A stretch of 64,000 bases of DNA from Gryllotalpicola daejeonensis (GCF_039538145.1 NZ_BAABBV010000001.1:496001-560000), one strand, 5' to 3'. Positions 48,425 through 58,338 are shown, counted from the first letter of the stretch. Made by a program: numbers and translations. Notes: a model not told the origin generated them from the sequence alone.

Positions 48425-51240
48425 GCGCGCTGGCCCTGGCGTGGCGCCTTGCACGACGCGGAACCGCCTTGAGCCGCCCGCAGGCCGCGCTGATCATCGC
48501 GCTGATCGCGGTCCCGATCATCGGCTACGCCGGTGCAGTGCTCATCGTGGACTCACGCAACGCGACGACAGCCGAGAGCATGGATGCGCTCATGGGTCAC
48601 GCACAGAGCCGGATCCAGCTCGTGAACGCGCCCGACAGCTCGCTGCGTCAGAAACCACCCGGATCGGATCAGTGGGAGATCTCCTACGACAGCCAGGGCA
48701 ACCCTCTGCATACGACCGGTGACCCTGGCGACGTCCCACTCGCGAGCGTGCTGCCGAGTGGCACACGCGTGCTGCGGCTCGCCGACACCACGGTCGAGGC
48801 CGATTCGCGCACGGGCGTCGCCGACGTGGCCGCAACGGTCGGCCCGGTGTGGGACCAGACCTTCCGCGGCCGGTTCTCGGTGGTATCGGGCCGGGCGCCG
48901 CAGAACGGCCAGGAGGCGATGGTCACCGCGGCAGCACTCGGCCGCCTGGGCGTGCAGGTCGGTGATGCCGTGCACCTGCGCACGCCCATCAGCGGAGACT
49001 TCACCATCACCGGCGTCGTGGACGACACGCGAGTGACGCGAGCGACCCCAGAGGTCTTCCTTGATGACGGTGCCCTTGACGGAACCACTGCCCAACCCGC
49101 GGCGCAGTCCTACTCCTACTATTTGCCGGCGCTCGATGTGAACGCGACGCAGGCGAAGGCTCTCAACCACGCGGGCTACATCGTCGTCTCGCGCGCACTC
49201 GTCGCGCGCTACGGGCTGCACGGTTGGCACAACGTCCAGTCGAGCGACGGGAGCCTGTGGCTTGCGCTGAGTCTCGCCCTGGTCTTCGGTGCATTCGAGG
49301 TGATTCTGCTCGCCGGCTCCGCCTTCTTCATCGGCGCAAAGCAGCGGCAGCGCGTGCTGGCGATCATTGCGAGCTCCGGCGGTTCCCGCGGCGTGCTGAT
49401 CGGGGTCGTCACCCTCACGGGTGCGCTACTGGGCGCTGTCGGCGGCGTGGTCGGCTCGGTGATCGGCGTCGGTGCAGGCTCGGTCTTCCTGCGGCTCACG
49501 GCAGACGGCAGCGCCGCACACTACCCGGGCTACCACTTCGTCTGGTGGGCGTACGCGCTCATGGTGCTGGCGGCGACCGTGATCGGAACCTGTGCCGCGG
49601 TCGTACCCGCGGTCCTCGTCTCACGTCTCGATGTGGTGGGCGCTCTGCGCGGCGCAACCCGACCAGCGCGGTCACACGCACGACGGCCGATCATGGGAAC
49701 GATCGTGACGCTGGTGGGCGCCATCGTCGCTCTGGCGTCGGGCATCCTCGCTGCTGGCGTTGCTTCCGGCTGGTTCACTACTCCCGGCGGGCACGGGTTC
49801 ATCGAACAGCACGCGGCGCGCATCGTCTCACTGCTGTACTTCGGCATCACGGGCGGCGTGATCGTGACACAGCTCGGCCTGATTCTGATGTCGAGCCTCG
49901 TCCTCGCCGGCGTCGGAGCGGCACTGCGCCGCCTCGGCGTGGCATCCCGCCTCGCCAGCCGTGACCTCGCGCGCAACCGCTCACGCGCGGTGCCTGCGAT
50001 CGCCTCGATCATGACCACGAGCTTCCTGGCCGTGTTCTTCATGGGCCTGATCGCGTCGGAGGATGCAGCCAGCAGTGCACGCTACTCCTGGGACATCAGT
50101 GATCAGCAGGTGGCAGCGTATGTGAGCACGGACGCCCCCGAAGGCGAGACTCTCGCCGCACATCGCGCCGAGCTCACCGCTGCACTGACACGCACTCTGC
50201 CGATCACGAAGCCGGTGTTGATCTCAGGCGCCCAGCTGCCGACGCGCGACATCGACGCCGCGGACCACTCGCTCTATCCGGTGCCGATCGCGCCAAAGGC
50301 CAACAGATGCCCGAAGACCATGCAGGGCTATCTCGAAGACAGCGCCAGCGACAAGGATTGGCGCTGCAGCGACCTCGTCGCGGACTACGGACTGTCGAGC
50401 GATGCCGCTCCGCTGCTCGTCGTCGGCGGCGTGACCGCCCTGACTCAGATTCTCGGTCACGCGCCCAGCGCGGCTGCGGCTGCCGAGCTGAAATCCGGAG
50501 GCGCTGTCTCCCTCCACCGTTCCTACGTCGCCGACGGCCGCCTGAACATCGGGTGGTTCACCGCGCAGCAGACCCAGGATCTCCGCAAGGTCGACACACT
50601 CGCGTCACCGCAGAAGTCGGCCGCGCTTCCGGCGGTCTACGAGCCGACGCCGCATCCGCTTTCGTTCGGCGTCGTGGTATCCCCTGACGCAGCGCGACGT
50701 CTCGGCATCGACGCGACGCCGCGGGTGCTGCTCGCCTCGCTCAAACGACCGCCGACGGAGGGCGAGCAAGACGCGCTGCGAGCCGCGATGAACGTCATCA
50801 ACGCAGGCGCGCACAATGCCTTCGGCGCTGGCGTGCAGACGGGGCCGACGCCCACGTCGCCCGTCTTCTCCTGGGGCGCCCTCGCGGCGAGCTCGCTGAT
50901 CGCCCTCGCGGCGGCGGTTGTCGCGCTCAGCTTGGCGCGCCAGGACGGCGCTCGCGACGCGGCGGTCTTCGATGCCGTCGGAGCCTCGCCGCACATGCGC
51001 CGTTCGGTCGCGTTCTGGCAGGCACTGATCATCGTGGGCACTGGGGCGATTCTTGGCGCTCTGACGGCAACCCTCACGGTCTTCAGCGCGTTCGGGCTCG
51101 CCCCCGGTCAGGTGTTCGCGATGCCGTGGGCGCAGGTCGTGTTCGGAACCTTCGGCCTCACGATCGCGATCGCCCTTGGCGCGTGGCTCGTGGCCGGACA
51201 CCGCCAGACCGAGAGCGCCGGGCGGGCGGCGATCGCCTAG
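48421..51240 (+). CDS. ABC transporter permease, FtsX type
   Basis: A 939-residue membrane protein. An N-terminal helix (AALIIALIAVPIIGYAGAVL) leads to a large external domain; the first FtsX-like helical block is at about 275-420, a second set of helices lies at about 430-545, another external region runs to about 810, and a final three-helix FtsX block ends the protein. The layout is that of export-type MacB/FtsX permeases of Gram-positive bacteria, linked to antimicrobial peptide resistance or lipoprotein handling. No substrate is evident. PadR control is expected. Confidence 0.9.
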   Translation: MSALALAWRLARRGTALSRPQAALIIALIAVPIIGYAGAVLIVDSRNATTAESMDALMGHAQSRIQLVNAPDSSLRQKPPGSDQWEISYDSQGNPLHTTGDPGDVPLASVLPSGTRVLRLADTTVEADSRTGVADVAATVGPVWDQTFRGRFSVVSGRAPQNGQEAMVTAAALGRLGVQVGDAVHLRTPISGDFTITGVVDDTRVTRATPEVFLDDGALDGTTAQPAAQSYSYYLPALDVNATQAKALNHAGYIVVSRALVARYGLHGWHNVQSSDGSLWLALSLALVFGAFEVILLAGSAFFIGAKQRQRVLAIIASSGGSRGVLIGVVTLTGALLGAVGGVVGSVIGVGAGSVFLRLTADGSAAHYPGYHFVWWAYALMVLAATVIGTCAAVVPAVLVSRLDVVGALRGATRPARSHARRPIMGTIVTLVGAIVALASGILAAGVASGWFTTPGGHGFIEQHAARIVSLLYFGITGGVIVTQLGLILMSSLVLAGVGAALRRLGVASRLASRDLARNRSRAVPAIASIMTTSFLAVFFMGLIASEDAASSARYSWDISDQQVAAYVSTDAPEGETLAAHRAELTAALTRTLPITKPVLISGAQLPTRDIDAADHSLYPVPIAPKANRCPKTMQGYLEDSASDKDWRCSDLVADYGLSSDAAPLLVVGGVTALTQILGHAPSAAAAAELKSGGAVSLHRSYVADGRLNIGWFTAQQTQDLRKVDTLASPQKSAALPAVYEPTPHPLSFGVVVSPDAARRLGIDATPRVLLASLKRPPTEGEQDALRAAMNVINAGAHNAFGAGVQTGPTPTSPVFSWGALAASSLIALAAAVVALSLARQDGARDAAVFDAVGASPHMRRSVAFWQALIIVGTGAILGALTATLTVFSAFGLAPGQVFAMPWAQVVFGTFGLTIAIALGAWLVAGHRQTESAGRAAIA

Positions 51241-51248
51241 GGCCCAGC

Positions 51249-52085
51249 TCAGAACGCGTGCAGCAGCTCGCCGGCCTTGTTGAGCGCGTTCTTCTCGCCG
51301 GCGCGGATCGGCACGCCGAATCGGTTCTGCTTCGGCGGCAGCGGGCAGTTGAACTGATAGCTGAACGCGCATGGCGGCAGCACCGCGAGGTTGAAGTCGA
51401 GCGTGATGGTGCCGTCGGGGTTCGGCGCGACGAAGAGGAAACGCCCGACCGAGTACGTCTCGTCGCCGTTGGTCGAGTCTGCGAAGACGAGCTGCAGCGC
51501 ACGACCCGACTTGAACGCGGCGAGGTTGTAGGCGACGCCGTCCTTCTCGAAGGTGATCTCACCGGGGATGGCGGTGTCGCGCTCCTCACCCTCGTCTTTG
51601 ATGTGCTCGAAGCCGACCGAGAGTCCCTCGACGGGCGTGAACTTGGCGGTGATGACCCACTCGGGGTTGTAGTCGTAGGTGTCGATGCCCCCGAAGTTCT
51701 CGAGGTCCTCAGACTTGGCGTCCCACACGCGCAGCGCGTATTCGGTGCCGGCCTCGTTCACGATGACGGTGCCCGTCGTGTGGTCGTCGAAGACGATGGA
51801 GCTCGGCTTCTCACCGTCTTTCGCCGAGATGATGACCTCGCCGTCGACCGGCTCGCCGTCGACCAGGATGCCATCGGCGGCGGTCGCGACCAGACGAAGA
51901 CCCTTCTCACCCGCGGGCAGCGGATAGTACGTGCCCGGCACTCCGTACACCGTCTGCGCCGCCTCAGGGTCGCCCGTGATCCACTGCGTGTTGACGAGCG
52001 CGAGGCTGCCCTGCGGCTGTTTCACCGACTCCTCGCGGCGGCTGCGGAAGGTGGCCAGGCGCTCTGCGGGAGTGATGTCAGTCAT
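51249..52085 (-). CDS. DUF1684 protein
   Basis: A 278-residue protein rich in beta strands. The family end block PPCAFSYQFNCPLPP, followed by NRFGVPIRAGE, is clear, and ERLATFRSRREESVKQPQGSLAL matches the start. DUF1684 has no settled function. The start is ATG 52085. It converges on the ABC permease gene. Confidence 0.88.
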   Translation of the reverse strand: MTDITPAERLATFRSRREESVKQPQGSLALVNTQWITGDPEAAQTVYGVPGTYYPLPAGEKGLRLVATAADGILVDGEPVDGEVIISAKDGEKPSSIVFDDHTTGTVIVNEAGTEYALRVWDAKSEDLENFGGIDTYDYNPEWVITAKFTPVEGLSVGFEHIKDEGEERDTAIPGEITFEKDGVAYNLAAFKSGRALQLVFADSTNGDETYSVGRFLFVAPNPDGTITLDFNLAVLPPCAFSYQFNCPLPPKQNRFGVPIRAGEKNALNKAGELLHAF

Positions 52086-52114
52086 GGGCTCGATCCTAGG
52101 TTGAGGGGTGTCGA

Positions 52115-53812
52115 TCACTTGGCATCTGCGTACGTGTCGACCGTCGCGACCTGCAACGGGAAGTCGACCGGGAATGTTCCGAACAGCAGCCGCCCCGCCT
52201 GCGCGGCGGCCTCGCGCACGAGCCGCTCGACCTGCGGCGCGAGGTGCTCGGGCGTGTGCACCATGATCTCGTCGTGCAGGAAGAACACGAGGTGCGGGCC
52301 GTTCTCGAGGCTGCCGTCGCCCAGCTCCGCGAGTCGCAGGCGCAGCTCGGCCATCCAGCACAGCGCCCATTCCGCAGCGGATGCCTGCACGACGAAGTTC
52401 CGCGTGAACCGACCCCAGTCGCGTGCCTGCGACCGCGCACGGCGCTCGTCGGCCGCCGATGCGCCGGGCTGACTCGCGCGCTCTTGCACCTCGCGCCACG
52501 ACCCGCCGGGCCGCGGTGACGTGCGGCCGAGGCGGCTCATGACCTGGTCACTGCGCTCACCCTGCTGTGCAGCGGCGTCGACGAGCGCGATCGCCTTCGG
52601 AAACGCACGCCCTAGCCGCGGCTTGAGCCGTGCCGAATCGCCAGTGGTCGCGCCGTACATCGCGCCGAGCATCGCGACCTTCGCCTCGTGGCGGCTCGCG
52701 ACGACGCCCGCTGCCACGACCGAGTCGTACAGGTCACGGCCGCGCCCGGCATCCGCCATCGCCTGATCGCCGGCCAGCCCCGTGAGCACGCGCGGTTCCA
52801 GCTGAGCCGCATCGGCGACGACGAGCTTCCACCCGGGGTCGGCGACGACCGCGCGCCGGATGTTCTTCGGCAATTGCAGCGCTCCCCCGCCGCTCGTGGC
52901 CCAGCGCCCCGTGACGACGCCGCCGACCACGTAGTCGGGCCGGAACCGGCCGTCGTGCACCCACGTCTCGAGCCAGGCCCAGCCGTTCGCGGTGAACAGC
53001 CGGTAGAGGTTCTTGTATTCGAGCAGGGGCGCGATCACGGGATGCTCGACATCGCGCAGCTCCCACTTCCGCGTGGAGCTCACGTCGAGCCCGGCGCGCC
53101 GCAGCGCGGCCAGCAGCTCCTGCTGCGAGTCGGGATTGAGCCCGGGCGCATTCAGCATCTCGCGGATCTGTGCAGCGAGCGCCTCGAGCCGCGCCGGGTG
53201 CCGGCCGTCGGGCGCACGCGGGCCGAGCGCCTCGGTCAGTACACGGTCGTGCACCTCGGCGCGCCACGGCATTCCGGCGAAGCGGATCTCTTCCGCAACC
53301 AGCGCCCCCGCCGACTCGGCCGCGACCAGCAAGCGCAACGCGCCGGGACGGCTCGCCCCTTTCACCGCCGCCTGCTGCGCCTCGAACTCGCGCACCGGGT
53401 CGAGCGGCACCGACGGCGCGGGCTCGTCGACGTCGAAGAGCGCCGGCGCACCGGATTCCATTGCCGGCGCCGCCACGAGCCGCGCGATGTCGTCCCACAC
53501 GCCGGCCGGCTCACGCGCCAGATCTGAATCGGCGGTGAGTAGCGAGGCGCGCAGAATCCGATGCGCGAGCGCGAGATCGACGCAGCGCTGCACCCGCACG
53601 CCCGCGGCGAGCAGCGCCGGGTACCACCGCGAGGTGCTCGACCACACCCAGCGCGGATGCTCGCCTTCCCGGGCGCGCACGAATTCGATGAGATCGGATG
53701 CCCCAAGCTCAGCGGTCTCGACCGGCTCGGCCGCCGCGTCGAGCACCGTCGCCGTGACGCCCCCGTCGGGGCGCCGGTCGAGGACGATGTGCACGCTCCT
53801 ATTGTCGAACAC
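52115..53812 (-). CDS. Bifunctional 3'-5' exonuclease/DNA polymerase (PolA-like)
   Basis: A 565-residue protein with an N-terminal exonuclease-like domain and a family A polymerase domain. Motif A reads LVVADAAQLEPRVL, the O-helix region is RHEAKVAMLGAMYGATTG, and motif C is FFLHDEIMVH. It lacks the 5' nuclease and is shorter than PolA; this is the actinobacterial protein usually annotated under this name. A repair role is inferred. GTG 53812 is kept as the start; GTG 53794 would give the N-terminus MHIVLDRR seen in many relatives, but its AGGAG is only one base away. Confidence 0.85.
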   Translation of the reverse strand: MFDNRSVHIVLDRRPDGGVTATVLDAAAEPVETAELGASDLIEFVRAREGEHPRWVWSSTSRWYPALLAAGVRVQRCVDLALAHRILRASLLTADSDLAREPAGVWDDIARLVAAPAMESGAPALFDVDEPAPSVPLDPVREFEAQQAAVKGASRPGALRLLVAAESAGALVAEEIRFAGMPWRAEVHDRVLTEALGPRAPDGRHPARLEALAAQIREMLNAPGLNPDSQQELLAALRRAGLDVSSTRKWELRDVEHPVIAPLLEYKNLYRLFTANGWAWLETWVHDGRFRPDYVVGGVVTGRWATSGGGALQLPKNIRRAVVADPGWKLVVADAAQLEPRVLTGLAGDQAMADAGRGRDLYDSVVAAGVVASRHEAKVAMLGAMYGATTGDSARLKPRLGRAFPKAIALVDAAAQQGERSDQVMSRLGRTSPRPGGSWREVQERASQPGASAADERRARSQARDWGRFTRNFVVQASAAEWALCWMAELRLRLAELGDGSLENGPHLVFFLHDEIMVHTPEHLAPQVERLVREAAAQAGRLLFGTFPVDFPLQVATVDTYADAK

Positions 53813-53823
53813 ACCACCGACAT

Positions 53824-54345
53824 TCAGTGCTGCGTGAGCTGCTCCAGAACAAGTGTCGCGAGCGCGGCCGGGTTGCCGTTCGCCGTATCGACCCTGATGC
53901 GCTCGTCTTCCCAGCGCTTCAACGCCTCGCGGCGCGGCAGCAGTGACTCCCAGGTCGGCTCGGGCAGCGCGGCGTACGGGCGCGAGCGATGCTCGAGCCT
54001 CTGCCGGTGCAGCTCGACATCACTGCAGGTCACCTCGACGAAGGCGAGCGGAACCTCGGTTCGGGCGGCGAGCTGATACCACTGCCCGCGCGCGTACGGG
54101 TGGTCGTTGACGGCGTCCACGATGACATGCGCGCCGAGACGCAGATTCGCCTCTGCCAGCGCCTCTGCGCCGAGATACGCGGCGAGCCCGACCTCATAGC
54201 TGTTCGGCAGAGAGGCGCGCAGCATCGCGTCCTCCAGCTCGTCGACGGCGAGGTGGACGGCAGGAAGACGCCGCGCGAGCTCCGAAGCGACCGCGCTCTT
54301 GCCGCTTCCCGGAAGACCTGCGAGGGCGATCAGCATGTCGGCCAC
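53824..54345 (-). CDS. P-loop kinase-like ATPase
   Basis: A 173-residue protein with Walker A GLPGSGKSAVASELA, a DELEDAML acidic segment and VIVDAVNDHPYARGQW, the arrangement of small AAA_33-type nucleoside or sugar kinases. The substrate is unknown. M1 is a GTG; the ATG three codons in is equally likely. It ends 11 bases before the polymerase gene start on the same strand, so they may be co-expressed, and it diverges from the SRAP gene. Confidence 0.82.
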   Translation of the reverse strand: MADMLIALAGLPGSGKSAVASELARRLPAVHLAVDELEDAMLRASLPNSYEVGLAAYLGAEALAEANLRLGAHVIVDAVNDHPYARGQWYQLAARTEVPLAFVEVTCSDVELHRQRLEHRSRPYAALPEPTWESLLPRREALKRWEDERIRVDTANGNPAALATLVLEQLTQH

Positions 54346-54362
54346 GGTAGCAAGATGTAGGC

Positions 54363-55094
54363 ATGTGCGGTCGCTTCGCCCTCGATGACAAGGTCAACGC
54401 GCTCATCACCGATTTCGTGATGTCGGGCGGCGAGCTCGAGGACTACATCCCGGCGAGCTGGGTGCCGTCGTGGAACATCAGCCCGACCGATCAGATCGGT
54501 GTGATCCTCGAGTCGAAGAAGGGCGATGCCGCTGTGCAGAGGCGCTTCGAGACCGCGCACTGGAGCCTGATCCCGTCCTGGTCGAAGACCAAGAAGCTGA
54601 AGTTCCCGACCTTCAACGCGCGAGCCGAAGAGGCTGCGACGAAGGCGATGTTCAAGGCATCCGTCGTCTCAAAGCGCGCGATCATCCCCGCAAACGGCTA
54701 CTTCGAGTGGCAGACCGTCGGGAAGACGAAGACGCCCTACTTCATCCACCCCGAGGGCGAGGAACTGATGGGGCTGGCGGGCCTGTATTCGTGGTGGGCC
54801 GACCCCGCATTCGACCGCGACGATCCCGCGCGCTGGGTGCTGTCGGCGACGATCCTCACCGCCGACACGATCCAGACGCTCGCCGACATCCACGATCGCA
54901 ATCCCGTGATGCTGCCGCGCGAGCTCTGGGCGCACTGGATCGACCCGACGGTGGTCGGCGATCAGAGGCTGCTCGACGAGATGATCGAGGTGTCGAAGGG
55001 CGTGGCGAGCACGCTGGTGTTCGACAGGGTCGGCCCGGTGAAGGGCAATGGCCCCGAGCTGATCAGGCCGCTGACTCGGTTTCAGGCTGACTAG
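54363..55094 (+). CDS. SOS response-associated peptidase (SRAP/YedK)
   Basis: A 243-residue SRAP protein that forms a stable bond with abasic sites in single-stranded DNA. The catalytic Cys2 (MCGRFAL, exposed after Met removal), FNARAEEAATK, the Glu in GYFEWQ and the His in IHDRNPVMLP are all present. Its 3' end overlaps the convergent FAD-protein gene by 32 bases. It stands next to a PolA-like gene, in keeping with DNA repair. Confidence 0.93.
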   Translation: MCGRFALDDKVNALITDFVMSGGELEDYIPASWVPSWNISPTDQIGVILESKKGDAAVQRRFETAHWSLIPSWSKTKKLKFPTFNARAEEAATKAMFKASVVSKRAIIPANGYFEWQTVGKTKTPYFIHPEGEELMGLAGLYSWWADPAFDRDDPARWVLSATILTADTIQTLADIHDRNPVMLPRELWAHWIDPTVVGDQRLLDEMIEVSKGVASTLVFDRVGPVKGNGPELIRPLTRFQAD

Positions 55095-55992
55095 CTCCCA
55101 CCCAGTACGCCGCCTCTGCCGTTCCGGCGATCGCGGCCTCGACGGCCTCTCCGCCCTGGCGGTAGGCACCGCCGAGATCGGATGCCTCCGGCCGCCAGCC
55201 GCCGAGAAGACCGCGGCTGAAGAATCCGCGAGCCGTCAGCCGTGCGTCGATGGTGCGCAGCAGCTCGTCGCGGTCGTCGCTCGGCTCGGGGCAGGCCGGC
55301 GAGAACTCGCGCGTCCACGTCGTGACGGCGGGCGTTGGGGCCGCGCCGTACGCCTCAAGCGCGCCGAGCACCGAGCTGACCGCGCGGGCGGTGTCGATGT
55401 CGTCGCGGCCGGGGAAGCGCAGCTCGGCGAGCACGCTCCAGTGGCCCGCCGGCGCGAGCTCCGAGCTGTCCACGAGGCGCGCCCATGGCGCGTGCTCCGC
55501 ATCGAGGGCGGATGCCAGCCCGGCCGGGACCCTGCCACGGAACCCGGCTCCGACGGCGAGTACCCGATGCGCGCGCAGCCCGGTGCCCAGATCGCGCGCA
55601 CCGGCCCAGCTGAGAGCCGTGGGCAGCGGCGCGCTCGAGACGCAGAAGCGGTAGCTGATGGCGCGTCCATCCGCGAAGATCGCGGTGCGCCGGGCGAGGT
55701 CGACGTGAGCGACCCGCATGCCCAGCCGCAGCCGGTCGACGTCGACGAGCCGATCGGCGATCGCGTGCCACTGGGCACCACTCGCGCCGGCGACACTCCA
55801 GGTGAAGCCACGATCATCGGTGTGAGCGGCGGCCGCGCCGCCGATTCGATCGGCTGAGTCGACGACCAGGTAGTCGATGCCGCGCTGTTCCAGCCGGGCG
55901 GCAGCGCCCAGACCGGTCGGTCCAGCTCCGATGACCAGGAATTCGACACTGTCGGGGTGCGCACCGGGGCTGTGCGCAGCGGGCTGCGTCAT
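55063..55992 (-). CDS. FAD-dependent amine oxidase-like protein
   Basis: A 309-residue protein with an FAD Rossmann motif, FLVIGAGPTGLGAAARLEQRG, then DSADRIGGAA, as in amine oxidase/protoporphyrinogen oxidase-like or UDP-galactopyranose mutase-like flavoproteins. It is short for those families, and the C-terminal part ends GGEAVEAAIAGTAEAAYWVG, where the FAD tail-binding helix sits. The substrate is unknown. A promoter with TTCACA-18-TATAGT lies upstream. Confidence 0.8.
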   Translation of the reverse strand: MTQPAAHSPGAHPDSVEFLVIGAGPTGLGAAARLEQRGIDYLVVDSADRIGGAAAAHTDDRGFTWSVAGASGAQWHAIADRLVDVDRLRLGMRVAHVDLARRTAIFADGRAISYRFCVSSAPLPTALSWAGARDLGTGLRAHRVLAVGAGFRGRVPAGLASALDAEHAPWARLVDSSELAPAGHWSVLAELRFPGRDDIDTARAVSSVLGALEAYGAAPTPAVTTWTREFSPACPEPSDDRDELLRTIDARLTARGFFSRGLLGGWRPEASDLGGAYRQGGEAVEAAIAGTAEAAYWVGASQPETESAA

Positions 55993-56043
55993 ATTCGTCC
56001 TCGAAAAACAGGGCCGTCGGGTTGGCCCCCTTTAGGAGGACAC

Positions 56044-56073
56044 ACTATAGGTAGTTCGCTTTCGGAATGTGAA
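56044..56073 (-). promoter_or_regulatory. Promoter of the FAD-protein gene
   Basis: On the minus strand TTCACA (56073-56068), an 18-base spacer and TATAGT (56049-56044) lie about 50 bases before the start at 55992. The spacing and -10 are good. Confidence 0.5.
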
Positions 56074-56093
56074 CACCGCGTTGCGTTTCGCGG

Positions 56094-57233
56094 CTAGGCA
56101 TCGCGGGGGGATGCCGCAACGAGCACGTTGCGCAGTGCGACAACCGCTGCGGTGCTCATCGGCACCTCCGACGGGTGCGCCTCGCCCTCTTTGTCGAGCT
56201 CGCGCTGCAGGTTTTCGATCGCGGTCTTTGCCTCGCGACGCGCTGCGGCGTGGTCTTCCTCGTTCCGCGGTTCGGTGCGCAGTGCATCGGCGACCCGGCG
56301 CGCCGCTTCGGCGAAAGCCGGGATGAGTTCGGCGTCGACACCGCCGAACGGCTCGGTCACCGGCGAGGCGTGACCCAGGATGTCGGTGAGGTCGGTGACC
56401 GCGAAGGTCGCCCGCTCGAACGCGCGCAGCTGCTCGTAGTAGGTGTCGACCGCGGTGCTGACATCGCCGCGGAGCGCGCGCGGGTTGCCTCGCCGGCTCT
56501 CGTCCGCCCGTCGCACCGAGCGCCGCACCGCACTGGCATCCCCCTGCAGGCGATCAAGCCGCGCCGCCCAGGACTGGCCGTCGACGTCGTCGTCCTCGAG
56601 CGCCTGAGCAAGGCTTTCGAGGTGATCGGCCAGGCGATCGCGCAGCGCCCGGAGGTTGTGCGCAGCTTCGCTGACCGCGAGCGGCGGCAGGATCAGCATG
56701 TTCACCGCGACCCCGACCGCGGCGCCCAGCAGCGTCTGCACGAGGTAGCCCACCGAGTAATCGGCGGGGTCCGACCCGCCGATGAGCAGCACGAAGATCG
56801 CGGCGGAAGCCACCCACGTGTTCCCCTCGCCCACGAACTGGAAGCCCGCAGCGAGCACGGCGATCGCGACGGCGATCGGCACGGTGATGATGTGCGGGCC
56901 GCCGATGAGGACGACGAGCAGCGCGAGCCCGATGCCGACGGCGAGCCCGATGACGGTGCGGATACCCTCACGGATGCCGCCGAGCACGGTCGGCCCGGTG
57001 GCGATGACGGCACCGAGCGGCGCGTAATAGGGATAGTGGGATGCCGCGCCCGGCACAACCTGGGCCACGAGCCACGCCAGGCCGGCGGCGATCGCCGCCT
57101 TGAGTGCGAGCAGCAGCCGTGCCTGGGCGCCCGCGCGCTTGTCCCAGTGGAACTCGCGCGCCGTCTCGTGCAGAATCCGACGCGCGAACGCTGCCGGGCC
57201 GCTGCTCGCAGGCTTCTGCGCGTTCTGCGTCAC
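56094..57233 (-). CDS. FUSC family membrane protein (aromatic acid exporter-like)
   Basis: A 379-residue protein. The first half holds about six helices in pairs (LLALKAAIAAGLAWLVAQVV, GIRTVIGLAVGIGLALLVVL, IITVPIAVAIAVLAAGF and more), and the second half is helical and cytosolic with DDDVDGQSWAARLDRLQGDA. This is the FUSC/ArAE layout; characterised relatives export aromatic carboxylic acids. The start is GTG 57233, 4 bases after the HAD gene. Confidence 0.87.
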   Translation of the reverse strand: MTQNAQKPASSGPAAFARRILHETAREFHWDKRAGAQARLLLALKAAIAAGLAWLVAQVVPGAASHYPYYAPLGAVIATGPTVLGGIREGIRTVIGLAVGIGLALLVVLIGGPHIITVPIAVAIAVLAAGFQFVGEGNTWVASAAIFVLLIGGSDPADYSVGYLVQTLLGAAVGVAVNMLILPPLAVSEAAHNLRALRDRLADHLESLAQALEDDDVDGQSWAARLDRLQGDASAVRRSVRRADESRRGNPRALRGDVSTAVDTYYEQLRAFERATFAVTDLTDILGHASPVTEPFGGVDAELIPAFAEAARRVADALRTEPRNEEDHAAARREAKTAIENLQRELDKEGEAHPSEVPMSTAAVVALRNVLVAASPRDA

Positions 57234-57237
57234 GCCG

Positions 57238-57906
57238 TCACCCGTTCGCGCCGAGCAGGCTCCCCAGGTGCTCGAGCACGGCGCGCGCGTCCTCGAAGAC
57301 GCCCTGCGCGCCGGCTTCGCGCAGCTCCTCAGCGCCGACGCCGCCCGAGAGCACTGCGTACGGCGTCACCCCCGCCCGCCGTGAGGCTTTCATGTCCCAG
57401 ACGGCGTCGCCGATCATGATCGCCTCTGCGGCGCCGACGCCGGCGCGCTCGAGCGCGATGCCGATGATGTCAGGGTCGGGCTTCGCGGTGTCGACGTCAT
57501 CAGCCGACGTCGTCGCGTACACGGCGTCGTCGACCGCGAGCAGGCCGGTCAGCAGCGAGAGCTCGTCCTCGGGGGCCGAGGTCGCCAACACGACGCGCAC
57601 GCCGCGGCGATCGAGCTCGGTGATGAGCTCTCGGGCGCCGTCGAAGACGCGCAGCCGCGAAGCGAGATCCTCATAGAAGCGGGTGTGCAGCGACTTCGCG
57701 TGCTCCACCCATTCGTCAGAGCGCTCCCCCACGAGGCTCGACAGCAGGGTCGCGGAATCCTGCCCGATGCCGCGGTGTATGCGCCAGGCATCCACCTGCT
57801 CGCCCGTCGCCTGGAACGCGCGATGCCAGGCTGCAACGTGGAGATAGTTCGAGTCCACCAGCGTGCCGTCGATATCGAAAAGGACGGCACGGATGCTTGT
57901 GCTCAT
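57238..57906 (-). CDS. HAD family hydrolase
   Basis: A 222-residue phosphatase-like enzyme. Motif I is LFDIDGTLVDSN with both aspartates, motif II ATSAPE, the lysine of motif III in TAKPDPD, and motif IV MIGDAVWDM. The helical cap with WHRAFQATGEQ places it with beta-phosphoglucomutase/phosphoglycolate phosphatase-like proteins. The substrate is not evident. ATG 57906 is chosen since the family starts just before motif I. Confidence 0.9.
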   Translation of the reverse strand: MSTSIRAVLFDIDGTLVDSNYLHVAAWHRAFQATGEQVDAWRIHRGIGQDSATLLSSLVGERSDEWVEHAKSLHTRFYEDLASRLRVFDGARELITELDRRGVRVVLATSAPEDELSLLTGLLAVDDAVYATTSADDVDTAKPDPDIIGIALERAGVGAAEAIMIGDAVWDMKASRRAGVTPYAVLSGGVGAEELREAGAQGVFEDARAVLEHLGSLLGANG

Positions 57907-57996
57907 GCTCGGACTGTTCCCGCTCGCCGCGCCAGGCATGCCTGCGCCGAGCGGGGCGGTGCCGGCCTCTGCACGGGACGCCAATACATGCGGGAT

Positions 57997-58338
57997 TCAG
58001 TGGGCGACGTTGATGACGTGCCCGTCGGGGCTTCGGACGAAGAATCGTCGGATGCCCCACGGCTCGCTCGTGAGCGGGTGCACGATCTCGTAGCCGCGCT
58101 GCTGCGCCGCTTCGTACACCGCGTCCACGTCGTCGACCTTGATGGTCATGACCGAGTCCTCCGGCGCAGTTGCGTCCCGAGTCACGACCTGGACGCACGC
58201 GCCGGAATCCTCAGCAACGAACCGGACAACCCAGCCTTGGTCCATCCCGACTTCTGTCAGCCCGAGGACCCCGAAGAACTCGCGCGCCCGCTCGACGTTG
58301 TCCGTATGAAGGTTGGTGATCGCCGCTACTGCTGTCAT
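57997..58338 (-). CDS. VOC (glyoxalase-fold) protein
   Basis: A 113-residue single-module vicinal oxygen chelate protein: ITNLHTDNVERAREFFGVLGL at the start and FFVRSPDGHVINVAH at the end. Metal-dependent dioxygenases, glyoxalases and resistance proteins share the fold; the exact role is unknown. The start is ATG 58338. It is the last host gene before the prophage junction. Confidence 0.87.
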   Translation of the reverse strand: MTAVAAITNLHTDNVERAREFFGVLGLTEVGMDQGWVVRFVAEDSGACVQVVTRDATAPEDSVMTIKVDDVDAVYEAAQQRGYEIVHPLTSEPWGIRRFFVRSPDGHVINVAH

